From Datisca glomerata (lineage: Eukaryota; Streptophyta; Magnoliopsida; Cucurbitales; Datiscaceae): a DNA stretch of 64,000 nt. How positions within the stretch are numbered: position 1 is the first letter of the stretch; each line of letters starts with the position of its first letter. The notes beneath the pieces were generated by a model. It was not told the origin of the DNA. It was given only the letters and a program-made list of their open reading frames with translations, and did no database searches. Location of the stretch: contig QANY01002293.1 of the NCBI GenBank assembly GCA_003255025.1, positions 495,506 through 559,505 of the forward strand, read 5' to 3'. The translations under genes were made by a program, and so were the position numbers. This document shows, in pieces, positions 43,951 through 55,264 of the stretch.

Positions 43951-45816
43951 TTTTAGATTCGTATAATTAAGAAAGGGAATCTGATGTTAAACATTATTGT
44001 CTTTCCTGAAATCTTATAATAAATATGAGACAATATGGATACTTGTTATTCTCTCATTTAATCATTTTTCATACTCCTGTGACTTTGGTTATCATGATCT
44101 TGATAATGCTATCACACAATGATATCTCATGTGACAACATTAGTAAGTAGGAGAAATAGCGTTTTTAACCTAGGTCAATGGTCATGCTATCACACGTGAC
44201 AACATTAGATTAAAAACTATTGTTAAAAGTAATAATTGAAAGTCACTCAATTGTCTAGATCAGTTAATAAATCATCCGCTTTTCCCTCAAGCAAGGAGAA
44301 TCATAATTCGCTCATCAATTTTGATTTTTCTATTACGTCATATACATCTACACCTAACAAGACTTAAAATTCCAAGCCAAACTTTAACCCTTCACCAGTT
44401 ATTCAATGTCAAGTTGTCTTTTTCATTAGAATAAATTCAAATGCTTGCCCATATAGTCATAGGATTTGACAACTGAGTTGAATCTTCCCTCAAAAAACAA
44501 AAAGAAATGAGTATTTACCTTCTTAATTATTTTCATTTATCATTTATATCAACTTCATCTTTATCAAAATCAATCATTATTAGTAATAATTTTGTTGAGA
44601 TAGATCACGGGTTAATTTTACAATTGTTTGATGTGTTACCTCTACAATCACTCGATAATCTATAAAGCTTAAGCCATTAAATTTATCGATTCTTAATTAT
44701 TCTTTTACTCCCAAACATTATCGTTCATTTGCCCATCAAACTTTAATTTTAATTAAGATACCTACATATTGGATGAACATTTCATTTAAATTATAATAAA
44801 ATTGTGAAAAGAGGTGATTAATAACTTTTCAAGTGATGTGAAAAGTATATAATGATATAAGGAATGTAAATTTTTTTGTTTGAATTTAACTTTTTAGTTT
44901 TACAAAGTGAAGACCGGACATCTAGAAATGTCTCATAAAATCATGTAGTTTTGTACTACAAAATCGATGGCATTTGGGCATATATAAAACTAACAGAAAC
45001 TTTAATTAAATGATTTCCTACTAACACAAAACTTAATTCATGATCAAAGATCCAATTCTACTGCAAAAAATATAGTACTACTTATATCTATATTATATGG
45101 ATAATTCATCTTATCATTTTAAAGTTAAAGTAAATTCAATAATTTATTTTGCATATGAACAATAATATTTATCCAGTAACAACATAAATAAATGATTAAT
45201 TGGATATAAAATAATATTTTAATCATATATCAAATCATACCAATCTATAACCCCAACTCAGCTAGATCAACATCACAAAGCCCTGCAAACATTACCTGTC
45301 AAACTTTGGAAGTTTCTTCAACAAACGAAAATAAATATAAAAAATCGAGAGAATAATTATATGAATTTCTCAGTCTTAGTCATCAGAAGAAGAGTTTTAA
45401 CAACAATTTTCTCTCTATTATTATTTTAGTTCATATTTTAACATTATATTTGTTAAATAATATGACTCAATGATTATTATAGTATTAGGCGTGATTTTTT
45501 TTGTCAATAAGAAAGAGGATTTGATAGAGTTGAAACCACTGTATAAGTGAAGAAATTTTTAAGTGACATTAGTTATTAAATTTGAGTACGTAACCATGTA
45601 TACTAATACATATGTTTCATGATTTACATCAATTTGATAAAAATGAGTTTGATAGGAACTCATAATTGAGGCATGTGGATCAATCATAACACCTAATCGT
45701 TTGGTGTCCAACTCTTGTACACCACTTACAAAAATCATTGATTATGGAACCTACATAGGTCCCCATGCTGTTTCTTTGAAAATTTTACCTCATTTACACT
45801 AAGTACCAACCATGTT
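43951..45816. other. Intergenic, no gene seen
   Basis: AT-rich sequence between the Tat element and the copia element. A phrase, gctatcacac...gtgacaacattag, is repeated at about 44,109-44,142 and 44,190-44,210. There is no coding signal. Confidence 0.5.
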
Positions 45817-45821
45817 ACTAT

Positions 45822-46037
45822 TGTGAAAAGGTAAGAAGGATTGAAGAAGAAGAGAGCTGCTGAGATTTTGGAGAAGTAGTAGTCGAAGAAAGAAGAGAGA
45901 AAGAGAAAAAAACTGAATAATACTTTAGATTAATTAAATCTAAAAAGCTAAAGAAGAGTTTAAGTATAATAAAGAGTGAACAAGGAAAAGACTAATCTAA
46001 CCCTCAACTAATACAAAATAAATCTTAGCCTTTAACA
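45822..46037 (-). repeat. Copia 3' LTR
   Basis: 216 bp, TGTGAAAAGG to CCTTTAACA on the plus strand. On its internal side (46,038 on) is cccccgcaaac, the complement of a polypurine tract (gtttgcggggg), as expected next to the 3' LTR of a minus-strand element. Confidence 0.9.
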
Positions 46038-47850
46038 CCCCCGCAAACTAATCCACGATTTGTGGATAAGTTTGTCTCTAAGGAAAGTGAACTGAGAAGT
46101 AGCAAGAGGTTTCGTAAATAAATTTGCCAACTGATGAGAAGAAGAAACATGATGCACAATGAGATCCTTCTTTATAACTCTCTCGCACATAAAATGATAG
46201 TCGATCTCTACATGTTTAGTACGTGCATGAAGAACCGGATTTGAGACAAGAGAGATGGCAGAAGTATTATCACAATAGAGGATATGTGGACGAGGTAGAA
46301 AAATGTGAAAGTCACGAAGGATCTGCCTCAGCCAGATTAGTTCAGCCATGGTGTTGGTCAAGGCTTTATATTCAGCTTCGGTTGATGAACGAGCAACCGT
46401 GGGCTGTTTCTTGGCACCCCAGGAAACAGGATTTGCTCCAAGAAAGATCACATATCCAGAAGCTTGACCGTCTATCTGAAGGATTACTAGCCCAATTAGC
46501 ATTACAAAATGCTTGCAAGGAAAGATAATTTGGTTTAAAAACTATACCATGATCTATAGTGCCAAGAACACATCTCAAAAATGCGTTTAACAGTAGCAAA
46601 GTGCGTAGTGGTAGGAGAATGCATGAATTGACAAACTATATTAGCAGCAAAACTAATGTCAGGTCTAGTATAAGTCAAATACTAAAGAGAACCAACCAAA
46701 CTCCTGTAAAGAGTGACATCAGACAAGGGACTACCAGTATGACTATACAGAAGAGATTTAGAGGAACTAGGAGACAAACTAGTTTTAGCATTCATCATAC
46801 CAACCTTTAAAATAAGGTCTTTAGCATATTTCTATTGGTTAACAAATATACCAGACGAGGTTCTATGTATCTCAAGACCTAAAAAGTAAGTGAGATTACT
46901 TAAATCAGTCATGTCAAAAGTATGGTGCAAATTATGTATAATTTTGTCAATGAAAATAGAAGAGGTATAACATCTACGTATAACAAAATATCATCTACGT
47001 ATAACAAAATATATGTCAGAGAAGTAGATGAAGAATGTATAGAAAGAGACGTGTTAGCATGTGGTGCAACAAAGCCAATAGATATAATATGAGTAGTAAA
47101 TTTCTCAAATCAGACCCTAGGGGCCTGTTTTAAACCGTAAAGAAATTTGTTTAACCTGCAGACATGATTAGGATGAGATTTATCAATAAAACCTTGAGGT
47201 TGAGTCATATAAACCTCTTCAGATAGAGAACCATGCAAGAAAGTATTTTTGACATCTAATTGCCGTAAAGACCAATTATAAGTAACTGCAAGAGAGAACA
47301 AAATTAACAAAGTAGGCTTCTTAATAACAGGACTAAAGGTCTCTATGTAATCTAAGCCAGCCTGTTGGTGAAAGCTTTGGCAACAAGCCTTACTTTGTGC
47401 CTAGCAATGGTACCATCAGGTTTATATTTAAATTTACAAACCCACTTACAACCGATGACATTCTTATTCGAGGGTAAGGGAACAAAAGACCAAGTATTTT
47501 GAGACATGAGAGCATGATATTCATTATGCATAGCCTGACTCCATTCAGGACATTTACTGGCAGCACTAAAGGAAGTGGGCCCAAGCTTAAATGACTTTAT
47601 AGAACAACTAGATGCAAGAAAGACTTTTTTCTTTGAAATACTAGATTTAGAACGTGTTTGCATAGGGTGTGTGGAGTGCCGAATAGTGTCAGAATTAGGG
47701 GGCAGTAAACTGGCAGGAAAATCACTATTTAAACATGTAGAAATATCAGAAACAACAACAAATTCAATAGCATTCAAACCAGAATCAATATGGCCAACAG
47801 AAAGCATCATTACGAGGTGAAATATGAGGCAAACTAACATCATTTACAGC
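46038..47850 (-). pseudogene. Copia reverse transcriptase and RNase H
   Basis: RT pieces: MSQNTWSFVPLP and GCKWVCKFKYKPDGTIARHK (47,843-47,352), then DVKNTFLHGSLSEEVYMTQP and LNKFLYGLKQAPRV (47,310-47,110). The active-site box YVDD lies near 47,000 and is followed by a 21-bp tandem duplication (46,971-46,991 and 46,992-47,012) that repeats the YVD. RNase H is open at 46,502-46,032 with SSTEAEYKALTNTMAELIWL, LYCDNTSAISLVSNPV and HARTKHVEIDYHF. Frameshifts separate the pieces. Confidence 0.85.
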
Positions 47851-48229
47851 AGTAACAAGTATAGATTTAGCAGAACCAGAATGTCCAGAAATATCATATA
47901 AACTCGTAGGCAGATCAAAAGATACAACAGGAGAAACAGTAGGCTCAACATTGTTTAACTCAAAAAATATACCAGTGAGCAAACCAGAATTTATATAAGC
48001 AGAAGCATGAGATGAAGAACCAGATTTATTATGAGATAAAGAATGAAGAAAGGACAACAAAGAATCATACCTTGGTGCAGAACTACCAGTACTAGTGGAA
48101 GGAAAGGTGACAATCTTACCATTGAGACTTGATGCATAAGGAAATGTGGATTCATCAAAGAAGACACTTCTTGAAGTGTAAACTTTTTATTTTCCTTGTC
48201 ATAGCATATGCACTCCTTTTGCTGTAAGG

Positions 48230-49262
48230 CATAACTTTAAAAGATGCATTGAATAGATTTTGGATAGAATTTATGCTTCATGTATGGTTTTAAATTAGGG
48301 TAACAAGCATAGCCGAAAATATTTAGAAGTTTATAGTCAGGTAATTTGTCAAACAAACGTTCAAAAGGAGATACATTATTAGTGGTAAAACTAGGCATTC
48401 GATTAATTAAATATGTAGCAGTAGTAAAAGCAAAATTCCAAAAAATTGTTGGAAGAGAGGCATGATGATGCAAAGTTAAGCCGGTTTCAACAATATGATG
48501 ATGTTTTCGCTCAGCAACTCCATTTTTTTCTTAGGGGTATAAGCACAAGATCTTTGGTGACTGATGTCATGATCATTCAAGAAATATTGAAAAGAAAAAC
48601 TTGTATATTCTCCACCACTATCAGTTCTTAAAGTTTTGATCTTGGTAAAGAACAGATTTTCACTTAAAGGCTTAAAACTTTTAAAAATAGTTAGATCCTC
48701 AGACTTTTGAGTAATAGGAAAGATCCAAGAATATCGAGAGAAATCATCAATGAAGACAATAAAAATATTTGTGTCCAAGAATAGATATTGTGGGAGAGGG
48801 ACCCCACATATCATTGTGAACAAGTTCAAGAGGATATTGAGAAATAGAAGTAGAGAAAGGAAAAGGGAAGTTGTGCCATTTTTTCGTAATACAACTAATG
48901 TAAACACAAAGATCATTATCAAACAGATTACAAGCGATATGAGCAGTATACAAGATTTTCTGAACTTTAGTGTGAGTGGGCTGTCCTAAACGAAAATGCC
49001 AAAGAAGATTAGGAGACTTCGATCCATAACAAGTAACATGAGAGTTAGACAAGCAAGAAGGAATATGGTAGAGGTCATTTATGCTCGGTCCGTTATGCAG
49101 AATGGCCCCTGTTGTTTTGTCTTGAATACAGAAAAATAGAGCATAAAAAATAAACAGATAATTGTTCTCTAAACAAAATTGATAAACAGATAAGAGATTT
49201 GATGAGATATTGGGAACACAAAGAACTTTAGAAAGATTAAAATACATAGATGTAATATTGAG
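48230..49262 (-). pseudogene. Copia integrase
   Basis: In minus-strand order: NLLWHFRLGQPTHTKVQKIL (pre-integrase His region), LELVHNDMWGPSPT (first Asp), FIVFIDDFSRYSWIFPITQK, LRTDSGGEYTSFSFQYFL (second Asp), then the Glu region (about 48,520-48,480) degraded to KMELLSEN. After that, FWNFAFTTATYLINRMPS (48,473-48,237) matches the usual end of the copia integrase core. It is split into three frames. Confidence 0.85.
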
Positions 49263-50690
49263 AGTAGAAGAACCTGTGTGAGAGATTGATAGGGCCTGTC
49301 CATTTTGCCTAAAGAAACATTTTCATCTCCAAGATACACGGTAGGTGTGAAAATAGTACTCAAATCAGGAGATAAATGGGTATTACACCTAGAATCCGTG
49401 AGCCAAACCAGGTCACTGTGTGAAGAATTAGGAATGGAAGCTGTCATGGCATTGAGATGTAGAGTAGGTGTCTTGCCTTGATAAGAGTAATTTGAGCGAT
49501 GATAACAGTCAATAGTACTATGACCCATTTTATTGCAAATTTGACATTGGATTTTATTGGGTTGAGGATGAAAAGAAGTTTCAGATGAAAAATTAGCATT
49601 TAGTTTGTAATTGGAGGCAGTTGGGGCAGGAGGTGGTCCAAGAACAGAGGGCGTGTTCCAGTTTGGGTTAGAGTTCCAATTTGGGTTCCTACCACCTCTT
49701 CCGAAATTGAAAGTTTCTCTATTAAAATTAAATTTGTTACCTCTACCCAAATTGGTTGTTACGGAATCCCCTTTATGTCGAACCTACTCTGTAATTTGAG
49801 AAAGACGCCATAAGAGTTGTGTTCTGAAATACCGATTCTTACCCTTTGTGCTGAGACTCCAAGAAACACTCTTCAGACTTAAGAATTGAGTGAAGTTCTT
49901 ATAGATCAAGTGGCTCTGCCCGTGTTCGAATCGAAGTTCGTAGCATATTGTATTCTGTGGGAAGACTATTGGTTGTGTATATGAGTATATCCTTATCTTC
50001 AATATGCACTGAGACAGTCGGCAATTTATCAATAATCTCCTTAATTCTCTGTATGTAGGCATCAATAGTTTCTCATGTCTTATTACTGATGGTCTAAATA
50101 TCTTATTTTAACTGTAGTATTTTGTTCGGGACACTGAGGCGAATCGATTCCCAGACTTCTTTCAAATTTTTGCAGCCAACAACATATGAGAGAGCAATTT
50201 GAGAAAAAGTTGACGAGAGTTAGAAGAGCCTGATCTTGGGCAACCCAAATATTGAATTTAGGGGTCAGCTCCATATCTTCTCTGTTCTTGATAAATCTTA
50301 GGGGCATGGAATTGATTCGTCTATGTATCCGAACATCATGTGGGCCTTGAGTATCGTTGAAATCAGGTACTTCCGGGAGCACATAATTTGTTGAATCAAG
50401 CCGAACAGAATTTAAATTGCAAATACTTGAAAGCAAGAAAATGGGCGGAGTGAGAGGGATTTTCATAACTTAGAGATGGAGTTGAGATTTGGGTACTGTT
50501 ATTAAGAATATCTTAAGTCATAGAGGAACATCTTAAGTCATAGAGGAAGAGGGTGTGATTCTGGTGTTGTTTTGCTCATAGATTTGAAACTGATTTTGTG
50601 AATAGGTTTGATGACTAATTCCTGTTACTGCAAGTCTGGAATTTCAGAGGATGGGTCTTCTGGATTGTTGGCCATTGATAAAGATGAGGG
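49169..50690 (-). pseudogene. Copia gag and protease
   Basis: Gag starts near 50,674 (MANNPEDPSSEIPDLQ, then a stop). It continues in broken frames (50,466-50,083 and 50,065-49,784) to a Gly/Asn-rich region and a zinc knuckle, CQICNKMGHSTIDC (about 49,545-49,504). The protease site is VWLTDSRCNTHLSPD (about 49,412-49,368). The catalytic Asp-Ser is present, but the expected Gly-Ala after it reads Arg-Cys, so it would be inactive. Confidence 0.8.
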
Positions 50691-50700
50691 TTCAATTACA

Positions 50701-50712
50701 GCTCTGATATCA
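50701..50712 (-). other. Copia primer-binding site
   Basis: On the minus strand TGATATCAGAGC follows the CA end of the 5' LTR directly. It differs by one base from TGGTATCAGAGC, the complement of initiator tRNA-Met used by most plant copia elements. Confidence 0.8.
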
Positions 50713-50934
50713 TGTGAAAAGGCAAGAATGATTAAAGAAGAAGAGAGCTACTGAGATTTTGGAGAAGCAGTAGTCGAAGAAAGAAGAAGGAGAACGAAAG
50801 AGAAGAAAGTTGAATAATAATTTTGATTAGTTAAAATTAAAAAGTTAAAGAAGAGTTTAAGTATAATAAAGAGACAATAATGAAAAGACTAAACTAGCCC
50901 TCAACTAATACAAAATCAATCTTAGGCTTTAATG
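50713..50934 (-). repeat. Copia 5' LTR
   Basis: 222 bp, TGTGAAAAGG to GGCTTTAATG on the plus strand, with the outer dinucleotide mutated (CA to TG). It is followed by actat, the target-site duplication. It differs from the 3' LTR by several short indels and about two dozen substitutions by eye. Confidence 0.9.
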
Positions 50935-50939
50935 ACTAT

Positions 50940-53900
50940 GACCGTAAATTTCATTACTAATATTTTCACCCACGTGCACAACATACATATACATACATGT
51001 ACACAATCACACTGTCACAGTAACATAATGTAAATATTTGTTTGTCGTAAAAATTTAAACGAAATAACACATTTGAGTTTTTGCCGTTCAATTTTCTTAA
51101 TCTAGTCTCTGTAAGTCTAATTTACCCATAGGTCCTTTTGCAATGAAATTCTTTGTTGACCCAAACAACGACGTTTCTTACGTAGTTGATTTCCGGAACA
51201 CTTGTATATATTGTAATTATAAACGTTAAGTTATAATCAAGAATGTACATGTTTTAATGTTTCAGGCTTTAATGAAATTTTTTATTATATAAGTTGAACT
51301 TACAGAAATTAAATTAGGAGTCAAATTAGAAATGAGAGAGAACTTAGAAAACTATTAAATTTTAAATTTTAATTATAAAGAGTCGTTTGATATGAGATTT
51401 GTAAGATTACTTTTGGCTAGGAATTTGATTAGTGAGAATGTGATGAAGGAAAAACGAGATGTTTGGATATGTAAAATTACTATGTTTGATGTGCAAAGGA
51501 ATTTTTGTTATTAATATTTTGATTGTTATGTTTGATATATGAAATGTGTTAATTTTAAAAAATTATATACTTAAAAATTATAAAAAAAAAGTGTTTAGTT
51601 GCATTTTTTCTATACAACAAGGGTATTGTCGCTAACCAAATTAGGGATTCGGATTCGCATTCGTATATTGAATATGACATTTACTAATATTTTGATTTGA
51701 TTCTTATGCTCAATTTGAATTTTAGTAAAAAAAAAAGATTTAGATTAAGCGCTAGACCTACAAATAGTTTTTGGATTAGAGAGGGTTGAATCGGATATTA
51801 CGAATCTAAGGAGAGCTCGGTTTTCAAATTATGGATTTAGATGAAAACCAGATTGGTATAGAAATGACACCATTATCCCTCGCTTATTAATTAATTACAG
51901 AATAACAAAACCACAATCCGGATACTTACTTTCCAATTCCATGCTATCCTTGCATTATTCACTTCAGCATTCTCACAGGCGGCAAGTTGATGATCAAGCT
52001 GTTAATTTAATTTTGAGTTTTTGTGGAATATTTTTAGCTAAAATTCAAAAGTCATTGTGGTAAATGATAAAGTTCATGATAAAAGCCATTAGTTTAAACT
52101 CAAATTTTAATTGTTGTATGGAGTTTTGAGTTTATGATGCCGTTATATTTTATGTTTTCATTTTCAGAAGAAAAAAATACCTTAAGGTTGATGGAAACTT
52201 TGTACCTTATTGAGTTAATGATGATATTCAAATTTCATTGTACATTATTGAGTTAATGATGATATTCAAACCTCACGATTAATCATTTTAATAATCTCAT
52301 GTAACGATGATATTATAATCTAGCAAATAATGTAAAAAGAAATCATCTTCATTGAAGGGTTGTGTAATAAAATAATATATTCAACCTAATTCAAATCACG
52401 ATCCACAAAATAATAAACACAAATTTATAAATCTAAATAATGAATCTTACAGTTGATAAATACATATTCTAAATCTTAAATTTAAATCTTGAATTCGAAT
52501 CTTAAATCTTAATTATAAATCTTAAATTAAAATTTAAATCATTCAAAATAGAATTAACGGTTGAGATCTTACAATATTCTTTGTATGCATTCCCATGGGG
52601 ATGGGATAAAGCATCCCGAACATGGGAGTTCATTTGGGATTTGGCATTCCTATGATAAAAATGATGAGATAAGAGAGTAACTAATAGTGGGCATTGGGTA
52701 TGATTCACGCACAACACGTGTGGGCCTGTGAGTGCGCAAAAGGAATTATTAGTTGTTGGCGAATATTGGCCGCCCACGGAACCGACCCTGACGCCTCCGC
52801 CTCCCTCCTTTTGTCAAAAGTGACACCGTTTCACATATTCCAAAAATACTTTTTGCATTTGCATTAAGAAAAGTATCCAAACCCAAATTACCGTATTAGC
52901 CTTGGGTGGGGTTTTGACAATTTGAAGGTTTCTATTATGTTGTCAAATATTTCTCTCTTTTATATATTATGATTCAACTCACATTCTTATGTGTAGGTGA
53001 TAAAATAACCGTGTCAAAAAGAAATTTTGGTTTATTGTTAATCACTATTTCAATTCATCTTATCAATTACATATCTTTTTAACTGTGTCATATTCATAAT
53101 TAAAGTGATATACAGTTATAATTTTATTCATCTACTTCAATTTATATTCAAATTCACTATTCCTTCATTTTTCTCAATAATCTTCTTACATAAAAAATTG
53201 CTAACAGTATGTTGACATGAATGTATACAAGTTAATGTGAAAAAATGATGACCAGATGGGGTTCAAAAGCCATTTTCTAAACTAAACTAAAAAAAAAATC
53301 AATTTCAAAGATGGACCTTTAAATTTTAAATTTAATTGAATATGGGGATAGAATCACGCTTAATTAATTTATTATATCCTTTTTCAATGCTGATTTTGTT
53401 CATTCATCCTATTTTTCAAACATAACTACCTTGACAGAGTCTATTTTTAATGGGTTAGTCTACAAGAATATAGAAAGGCATGTTGTTTTCTAATTTTCTA
53501 TTTTCTTTTTTAAATTAGTTGGTATCATGTAAAGGTTCAACAACAGAAACAAGAAAAGTAATATAAGAATTATAATTAATCATAATTATGGTCAACTTAA
53601 CATTGATTTTTATTTTTTTGAAATCTTCTTTTATTTTTATTTTTCCTCCTATCGTATATGCATAAGTATTCCGGTAAACTTCTTACAACATTTCTTGTAT
53701 TTGATTGCTTTACATTAATACCTATATAAAAGATTAAGGAGAGCTTAAACTAATCCTTGAGAAAATATTTAGTTTATTCGATTATTTTACATTAATACCC
53801 GTGTATTTTATTTTTATTAAAAAATTTAAAAAATTAATCACTTACGGTAACTCATATTTTTGCACGATGTAACTGTGTCTTTGATACACATTCTAATGAA

Positions 53901-54386
53901 GTGAAAATATATTTTTACAGTTTTCTCAGCTACTGATAAAAAACTCTTCAGTTAATTTTTTTTTTAAATTTATAAATCAAGAGATAATGAATAGAGTGAT
54001 AAATTAGCAAATACAATGAGGTGGAGAGTGGGTAGGTTGGTAATTTTGCAGCACAAACAATCACTCTCGCATAAAGACGAGATCAGAGATTCAGAAGTAG
54101 AAATGAAATCTACAGTAAATACCAAAAAGTCAAACCTTATAGAAACCCAATGAAGAACAACTTTGAAATCTTAACCGTAGAGGACAATATCGTCTTTCCG
54201 CCTGTTATATTCCAAATTACTATTTCAGAAAATACTGCAACTCCACATCACTCTATTCTTTCCAATTTTTTAAGTTAATATGACAAAAAAGGCAACATTT
54301 TTTTAAAGAAATATTAAGATTAAGAAACCCAAATGGTGAATTAATTCATTACCGGTTCTTTTGTCCTTGACAGTTTGCGAAGACTG
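50940..54386. other. Intergenic, no gene seen
   Basis: AT-rich spacer. It contains a 38-bp-period duplication at 52,209-52,270 (attgagttaatgatgatatt twice), an aaatctta-rich low-complexity stretch at 52,430-52,550, and a short more GC-rich part at about 52,740-52,830. The last kilobase should hold the NET1 promoter. Confidence 0.5.
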
Positions 54387-55264
54387 CATAAAAGCAAAGC
54401 AAAGCAAGAGAGAGAGAGAAAAGGAAGCAGCTTTAGAGACAGATAGATGAGAGAGATCTAACATGGGGTGAAAGAGAAGAGAGAAAGCAGCTGCAGCTGT
54501 TTTAGTCACAGCTGCTGATCCAAAACCCAAAACCTAGTTTATTTTTTCGATTTCTGTTGATAAGGTCTATTTCATCTGAAAAATCTGTCTATTTCCCTTG
54601 TGGCGTTTTGTTTACCAATTTTTAGAAGGATTTTCAGTAATGGGTTGCTTTTTCTTTATTTTTTAAAGTTGCTTTTAATAAGTACAACTTCAAATCCCAT
54701 CTTCATCTTTAACCAGATTCTAGTTTATCTATGATCAGGCAGTAAAAGTACTGTAAATTTCTGAACAATCAATTCTATGAAGTAAGAGGAAGTGAATTTC
54801 GTTTGTGATCAAGTGTTTGTTGGTATCTGATATTTTCCAGCGTGTTCTGTTTTCTTTTGCTTTTGATCAGGTAATCAATCTGAATCTGCAGTCTGCACAA
54901 TTTCAAAAGGAAGATAAAAGATAATTCTATTGCACAAGAACTTGTTAATTGGTTATTAAATCAGGTACTATTAATACTGTTTCTGATATTTCTGTCCCGT
55001 TTTCGACTAGGTACATCCTCATTACTTTGAAAATTATGACCAATTGTTTTGTGTTTTGTTCAGTGATTACGTAGGACTTAGGAGCAGCCAGAGATCACTG
55101 ATTCATCCTGTTCACAATAACTGAGTGGGGTGCTTGAATCTGATATTTGGATAATTCTGGTTGAATACATCATTTGGGTTTCGTTTTAGATAAAGGACAA
55201 ATCAAACTCTTAAAAAGAGGAAAGAACAAGAAAAAAAGAAGCTGTGGTGTTCTTAACTGGAGAG
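54387..55264 (+). promoter_or_regulatory. Putative NET1 core promoter and 5' UTR
   Basis: CATAAAAG at 54,387 could be a TATA-like box. It is followed by a GA-rich stretch (54,405-54,425) typical of plant 5' UTRs. Possible 5'-UTR intron borders are donors at tgatcag|gtaatc (about 54,870) or aatcag|gtacta (about 54,965), with acceptor tttgttcag| (about 55,063). The leader then runs to the start codon in the context ggagagATGGCA. Confidence 0.35.

Larger units (their letters stand above)
45822..50934 (-). mobile_element. Ty1/copia LTR retrotransposon, complete but dead
   Basis: A 5.1-kb minus-strand element. The LTRs are at 45,822-46,037 and 50,713-50,934, both starting TGTGAAAAGG on the plus strand. 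It is flanked by a perfect 5-bp target duplication, actat at 45,817-45,821 and 50,935-50,939. The order on the minus strand is gag, protease, integrase, RT, RNase H, which defines Ty1/copia. Short LTRs and the RT style suggest an Ale/Retrofit-like lineage (inference). All reading frames are broken. By eye the LTRs are roughly 85-90% identical, so the insertion is old. Confidence 0.9.
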
